From NCBI GenBank assembly GCA_025463055.1, contig JAOAPV010000089.1, positions 1-36,006 of the forward strand: 36,006 bases of DNA. The letters run 5' to 3'. Source of the DNA: Candidatus Acidiferrum typicum. Its GTDB lineage: Bacteria > Acidobacteriota > Terriglobia > Acidiferrales > UBA7541. This document shows, piece by piece, positions 32,463-36,006 of the stretch. The notes below the pieces were generated by a model, which ran no database searches, was not told where the DNA came from, and saw nothing but the letters and a program-made list of their open reading frames with translations. Position numbers and translations under genes: made by a program. The stretch's first letter is position 1. Each line of letters starts with the position of its first letter.

Positions 32463-32702
32463 ATGTTCAAGAGCGTGAACGAATTGCAGATTACAAAACA
32501 AGAGCTGACCTGTGTATGGATTCGCGCAAATGAGAATCCTGACGCGCCTCTGGTGTGTATTTGGATGGATGAGAAGATGCGCGCCTTCGAACAGCCGGAG
32601 CCGGGTAGGGTGGAGGCTACCGTCGATTCGGTTCCAGCAAAAGAGGGCCCCGGAGACTGGTTATGTGCGTTGACAGCGGAAGATGTTAAGCATAGTGTAT
32701 GA
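32463..32702 (+). CDS. Small protein of 79 residues, unknown function
   Basis: A short acidic protein: MFKSVNELQITKQELTCVWI, then ENPDAPLVCIWMDEKMRAFE, ending GPGDWLCALTAEDVKHSV. It has three cysteines and no signal or membrane segment. The ribosome binding site is strong (GGGGAGGAAAA before ATG 32463), which supports it as a real gene despite its size. It lies downstream of the RcnR/CsoR operator and could be part of its regulon; this is position only. Family not recognised. Confidence 0.6.
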   Translation: MFKSVNELQITKQELTCVWIRANENPDAPLVCIWMDEKMRAFEQPEPGRVEATVDSVPAKEGPGDWLCALTAEDVKHSV

Positions 32703-32862
32703 CGGCAATTAAACAGAGTTAATATCAATGACTATAAAGCGCTGCCCAGGGACAAAGAACGAGCAGCGTTCATCGTTTCGTAATCGTTAGCAGCTTACGC
32801 TGGTTAAATTTAGCAGCGTGGTGGACGACCTGGGCGAGCCGGACGAGGGGATCGGAAATTCG

Positions 32863-34293
32863 ATGCAACGATGGCGGTCACAATTTTGTGGTCTGTTGTT
32901 CGTTGCTCTCATCGGACTATTGTCGCCGGCGGGTCTGGTCTTCGGTGCGCAACAGGAGGCACGACCTGCTCAGGTTCCTTCCGATCCACCCGACCCGCCC
33001 GCCGAGGAGACCGATCCAATTCCTGTGATGTTCCCACATTCGGAGACCGACCGTTTGTGGGTCTCTGGGCAAGCCAATTTCATTTCGCAGTGGCATCCGG
33101 CATTTCATTCGCCTTACCATGGCCCAAACAGCCTTTCCCCTGAGGCGCAGGATGCCACGTCGCGCGTCCTCACTTTATATACGGGCCTGCGCCTTACCGA
33201 CACGACGGAGTTGTTGTGCGATATACAGGAAACTGGCGGCCACGGAATCGGCGAAGCGCTGGGCGTTGCCGGGTTCACAAACCTCGATGTCGTGCGGAAC
33301 CCTACGCTCAGCAAAGCGCCTTATGTTGCGCGCCTGATGTGGCATCAGATTATTCCTCTTAGCTCGGAAGACGCGTTCTCTGTGCGCACGCCATTTTCCC
33401 TTTTCAGCCGGCTGCCGGTGCGCCGCATCGAGATTCGTTTCGGTAAATTCAGCGTCGCCGACTTCTTCGACTTCAATAACTACGGCACGGACTCCAATTT
33501 GCAGTTCATGAATTGGACGGTCGACAACAACGGCGCTTACGATTACGCGGCCGACACCCGCGGCTTTACGTTCGCCGCCATGTTTGAGTATCACGACCGT
33601 CATTGGTCCGCCCGCTTTGCGGAAGCATTGATGCCGAAAGTCGCAAACGGAATTCATCTCGACGCGGACCTCAGTCGCGCGCACGCCGAGAATGTTGAAT
33701 TCGAGATCCGCCGTGCCGTCATTCCCAGATACGAAAGCATCTTGCGCCTTCTCGCTTACGTAAATCACGCGAACATGGGCAGCTATCGTCAAGCAATCGA
33801 CAATTTTCTTGCCGGGGTCACGCCAGTCCCCGAAATCACTGCGCATCCGCTGCAGACAACGATCAAGTACGGCTTTGGCGCAAATTTCGAGCAGCCTTTC
33901 AACGATTGGCTCGGCCTATTCGGGCGCTGGGGCTGGAACGAGGGCCGACACGAATCGTATGCCTACACCGAAGTTGATGAAACCTTCGAGCTCGGACTTG
34001 GCGCCAGCGGCGCACGTTGGGGGAGAAAATTCGATCGTGCCGGTGTGGCCTTGGTCTCGAACGGAATCTCGCGCGATCATCAACAATATCTCGCGCTTGG
34101 GGGACTTGGTTTTCTTCTTGGTGACGGCCGCCTCAACTACGGCCGCGAAAACATCGTTGAAACGTACTACACGCTGCACGCTTGGCGCGGCGTTTACCCT
34201 GGTTTGGGGTTCCAGTATGTGGCGAATCCGGGCTACAATCGCGACCGCGGCCCGGTTCTGGTGCCGTCGTTACGTTTGCATTTGGAGTTCTAA
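32863..34293 (+). CDS. OprB-like carbohydrate porin
   Basis: A 476-residue outer-membrane protein. From ATG 32863 the signal peptide MQRWRSQFCGLLFVALIGLL continues to VFGAQQ, followed by a Pro-rich stretch (DPPDPPAEE). The barrel part has alternating beta strands and porin-type motifs: FGKFSVADFFDFNNYG, NGAYDYAADTRGFTFAAMFE, EIRRAVIPRYESILRLLAY, GRWGWNEGRHESYAYTE and a C-terminal strand ending in Phe (LRLHLEF). This matches acidobacterial carbohydrate porins of the OprB type. An upstream GTG 32818 would spoil the signal peptide. The deacetylase gene starts four bases after its stop. Confidence 0.83.
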   Translation: MQRWRSQFCGLLFVALIGLLSPAGLVFGAQQEARPAQVPSDPPDPPAEETDPIPVMFPHSETDRLWVSGQANFISQWHPAFHSPYHGPNSLSPEAQDATSRVLTLYTGLRLTDTTELLCDIQETGGHGIGEALGVAGFTNLDVVRNPTLSKAPYVARLMWHQIIPLSSEDAFSVRTPFSLFSRLPVRRIEIRFGKFSVADFFDFNNYGTDSNLQFMNWTVDNNGAYDYAADTRGFTFAAMFEYHDRHWSARFAEALMPKVANGIHLDADLSRAHAENVEFEIRRAVIPRYESILRLLAYVNHANMGSYRQAIDNFLAGVTPVPEITAHPLQTTIKYGFGANFEQPFNDWLGLFGRWGWNEGRHESYAYTEVDETFELGLGASGARWGRKFDRAGVALVSNGISRDHQQYLALGGLGFLLGDGRLNYGRENIVETYYTLHAWRGVYPGLGFQYVANPGYNRDRGPVLVPSLRLHLEF

Positions 34294-34297
34294 CCGC

Positions 34298-35218
34298 ATG
34301 CACAGAGCGATTGTGTTCCGCTTGCTTGCCCCTCTGCTCGTTTCGGTCGCGGTATATGGGCAGAGCGCGCCCCCGCCCAAATCCGTTGCGGAGCGCCTCG
34401 GTTATCCGGCGAATGCGCGCTTGCTGGTTATTCACGCCGACGATTTTGGCATGTCGCACTCGGTAAACCGCGCTATTGAAGAAGCGCTCGAAAAGCACTG
34501 GGTCACTTCTGCGAGCATCCTCGTGCCCTGTCCGTGGTTTCCGGAAGCTGCGCGCTGGGCAAAAGCTCATCCCGATGCCGACCTTGGCATCCATCTCGCG
34601 CTAAATTCAGAGTGGACGACTCTGCGCTGGGGACCGGTGTCCGTGCAGCCGAAAGGGTCGAGCTTGCTTGATGCGGACGGCTACCTGCCGCTCACGACGG
34701 ACTACGTTGCGAGCCACGCAAAGATCAGCGATGTGGAAACCGAAACGCACGCACAGATTGATAAAGCGAAAGCCGCGGGCGTCAATCTCACGCATCTCGA
34801 TGCGCACATGGGCGCGATCGTTACCACGCCCGATTTGTTAAAGGCTTATCTCGGCTTGGGCCAAGCCTACAAGTTGCCATTGCTGCTCGATAGCCGCGCA
34901 GAAGCCTCCGCGCCAGGCTCCGTGCTCCTGAATCAGCTTCTGCAAATGAATCGGGGAACACCGAAATCCGAATGGCTCGACGCCTACAAGAAAATGCTCG
35001 CCCCTCTTCCGCCCGGCTCTTATCAATTGATCGTGCATCTCGCTTACAACGACGACGAGATGCAAGGCGCAACCTTCGATCATCCCGATTGGGGTGCAGA
35101 GTGGCGACAGAGCGATTTCGACCTGGTCCGTAGCGCGGAGTTCCAGAAATTTCTCAAGGACCAGGGATTCATTCTTGTCGCGTGGAAAGATCTCGCTCGA
35201 GCGCTGCCTTCACACTGA
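34298..35218 (+). CDS. Exported YdjC/ChbG-like carbohydrate deacetylase
   Basis: A 306-residue protein of the YdjC family. The N-terminus (MHRAIVFRLLAPLLVSVAVY then GQSA) is a signal peptide. The metal and catalytic motifs are LLVIHADDFGMSHSVNRAIE (Asp-Asp), DLGIHLALNSEW and NLTHLDAHMGAI. E. coli ChbG removes an acetyl group from chitooligosaccharides in the cytosol; this copy should act outside it. Length, start (ATG 34298, four bases after the porin stop) and tight spacing suggest an operon with the porin. The frame is open far upstream inside the porin gene, which is coincidence. Substrate could be chitin or another acetylated oligosaccharide. Confidence 0.87.
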   Translation: MHRAIVFRLLAPLLVSVAVYGQSAPPPKSVAERLGYPANARLLVIHADDFGMSHSVNRAIEEALEKHWVTSASILVPCPWFPEAARWAKAHPDADLGIHLALNSEWTTLRWGPVSVQPKGSSLLDADGYLPLTTDYVASHAKISDVETETHAQIDKAKAAGVNLTHLDAHMGAIVTTPDLLKAYLGLGQAYKLPLLLDSRAEASAPGSVLLNQLLQMNRGTPKSEWLDAYKKMLAPLPPGSYQLIVHLAYNDDEMQGATFDHPDWGAEWRQSDFDLVRSAEFQKFLKDQGFILVAWKDLARALPSH

Positions 35219-35390
35219 AATAGGTAGGTGAGTGGATTAGAAGCTGGATCGGGGCATGGCGCGTCTTTCCGGCCAAACGACACGAGTCCCTGCATAAACT
35301 CGCCAGACACGAAAATGTTCCAGTTTTTTCTTACTCAGCACAGGAATAAACCACCAGGAAACGTAGTTACTGCCATTAGACCGCCCTGAT

Positions 35391-35407
35391 TGTGTGTTGC
35401 GCACACA
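35391..35407 (+). other. Hairpin in the haloperoxidase upstream region
   Basis: TGTGTG (35391-35396) pairs with CACACA (35402-35407) around TTGCG. It lies about 105 bases before ATG 35512. The rest of the 35219-35511 gap shows short GC-rich self-complementary stretches but no gene and no riboswitch class I can name. Confidence 0.3.
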
Positions 35408-35511
35408 GGCGACGGCAATAAAAAAAGCGAAGTGTCGTGAGGCGTGCCGCCGAGGCATTTGTCTTGCGACCTGCGCCGCCACCTCGTGTCAGAAATGAAA
35501 GGAAACCTCTT

Positions 35512-36006
35512 ATGTCCAGACTCGTGATTGTTTTCGCCCTCGTCTGTGCCGGTTTTTCGGTACTGGCGGGTGGCTCGTTCAGTGCTACGTCCAATAACGA
35601 GCACCAAGATGTGCTCAACTCCTCTGCTGGGCCAGTCAACCTAGTTGTGCAGTGGAATAGAGTACTTCTCTTGATTATTCGCACCCCCAAGGCCCAGCCA
35701 CCAACTATCCACCCCACCCGAAGCTTCGCTATCATGCACGCCGCGATCTACGATGCGGTGAACGCGATCGACAGGACCCATAAACCGTATTTGGTTCAGC
35801 TCACGGGAGTATCGCGTTTTGCTTCCCAGGATGCGGCGGCCGATGCGGCAGCACACGCAGTTCTGTTAGCGCTATATCCAAATTTCCAAACAACGCTTGA
35901 TGCGCAACTTCAACAGTTGCTGGCACAAATTCCAGATGGAGCAGACAAGGCCGAAGGGATCAGTATTGGTCAAACCGTTACGGATCGCATTTTAGCTCTG
36001 CGAAGC
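35512..36006 (+). CDS. Vanadium-dependent haloperoxidase / PAP2-family protein (3' end outside window)
   Basis: The first 165 codons of an exported enzyme. ATG 35512 is preceded by AAAGGAAA. The signal peptide is MSRLVIVFALVCAGFSVLAG, followed by the family's N-terminal helical region: VVQWNRVLLLIIRTPKAQPP, IHPTRSFAIMHAAIYDAVNA, IDRTHKPYLVQL, AADAAAHAVLLALYPNF. This is the start of vanadium-dependent haloperoxidases of the acid phosphatase superfamily. The catalytic PAP2 motifs lie beyond the window, so activity cannot be judged. Frame remains open to the last base. Confidence 0.85.
   Translation, partial: MSRLVIVFALVCAGFSVLAGGSFSATSNNEHQDVLNSSAGPVNLVVQWNRVLLLIIRTPKAQPPTIHPTRSFAIMHAAIYDAVNAIDRTHKPYLVQLTGVSRFASQDAAADAAAHAVLLALYPNFQTTLDAQLQQLLAQIPDGADKAEGISIGQTVTDRILALRS

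Noticed and set aside
33809-34297. N-terminal extension of the YdjC/ChbG-like frame
   Set aside because: These 163 codons overlap the porin gene in another frame, while a proper signal peptide begins at ATG 34298.
35391-35511. Cyclic-di-GMP (GEMM-type) riboswitch before the haloperoxidase gene
   Set aside because: Some short matches such as CACACAGGCGACGGCAA looked suggestive, but the conserved second half (ACGCAAAGCC) and the core pairing are missing.

Overview
The window reads as chromosomal DNA of an Acidobacteriota member (Terriglobia/Koribacter-like). This is an inference from protein flavour (DUF2911, an eleven-Asp-box secreted propeller protein, OprB-type porins, a vanadium haloperoxidase), a moderately high GC content, outer-membrane proteins (PagL-like, porin), and an intergenic repeat built on TTCATTCTAAAGGACTTA-like units. 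There are no rRNA or tRNA genes, no CRISPR array and no phage or insertion sequence. Genes lie on both strands in short runs, with many convergent and divergent junctions.

Layout. 1-6.1 kb: folE (cut by the window edge), a frameshifted aldo/keto reductase pseudogene, a secreted DUF2911 protein, rpsO-pnp with leader hairpins and terminators, and a CADD-family gene that keeps every residue reported for the self-sacrificing p-aminobenzoate synthase. 6.2-15.9 kb: a peptidoglycan synthesis and recycling block: murA, murQ, an AmgK-like kinase fused to a RapZ C-terminal domain, a MurU-like nucleotidyltransferase, a SUKH-like membrane protein, an exported NagZ/beta-lactamase-fold fusion and the NamZ exo-muramidase. 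15.9-19.1 kb: a cobalamin-binding-type protein, then a repeat-rich accessory patch ending in an orphan Rhs tip with an unfamiliar C-terminal domain and an ATGA-overlapping exported partner. 19.2-25.8 kb: amino-acid permease, sodium/solute symporter, a divergent BadF-type amino-sugar kinase, a duplicated helical-repeat protein, a PilZ protein and two small unknown proteins. 25.8-36 kb: class III aminotransferase, large secreted Asp-box protein, exported peroxiredoxin, PagL-like lipid A deacylase, an RcnR/CsoR-type regulator with its operator, two very small genes, an OprB-like porin, an exported YdjC/ChbG-like deacetylase and the start of a vanadium haloperoxidase.

How it may work together. 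NamZ and NagZ-type enzymes would strip MurNAc and GlcNAc from wall fragments outside the cytoplasm. The symporter next to the BadF kinase could import and phosphorylate them. MurQ would send MurNAc-6-P to central metabolism, while AmgK/MurU would return MurNAc directly to UDP-MurNAc. The RapZ domain on the kinase hints at amino-sugar sensing. folE and CADD both feed tetrahydrofolate synthesis. The most novel candidates are the kinase-RapZ fusion inside a dual-branch recycling locus, the complete CADD active site outside Chlamydia, and the Rhs-tip/partner pair.
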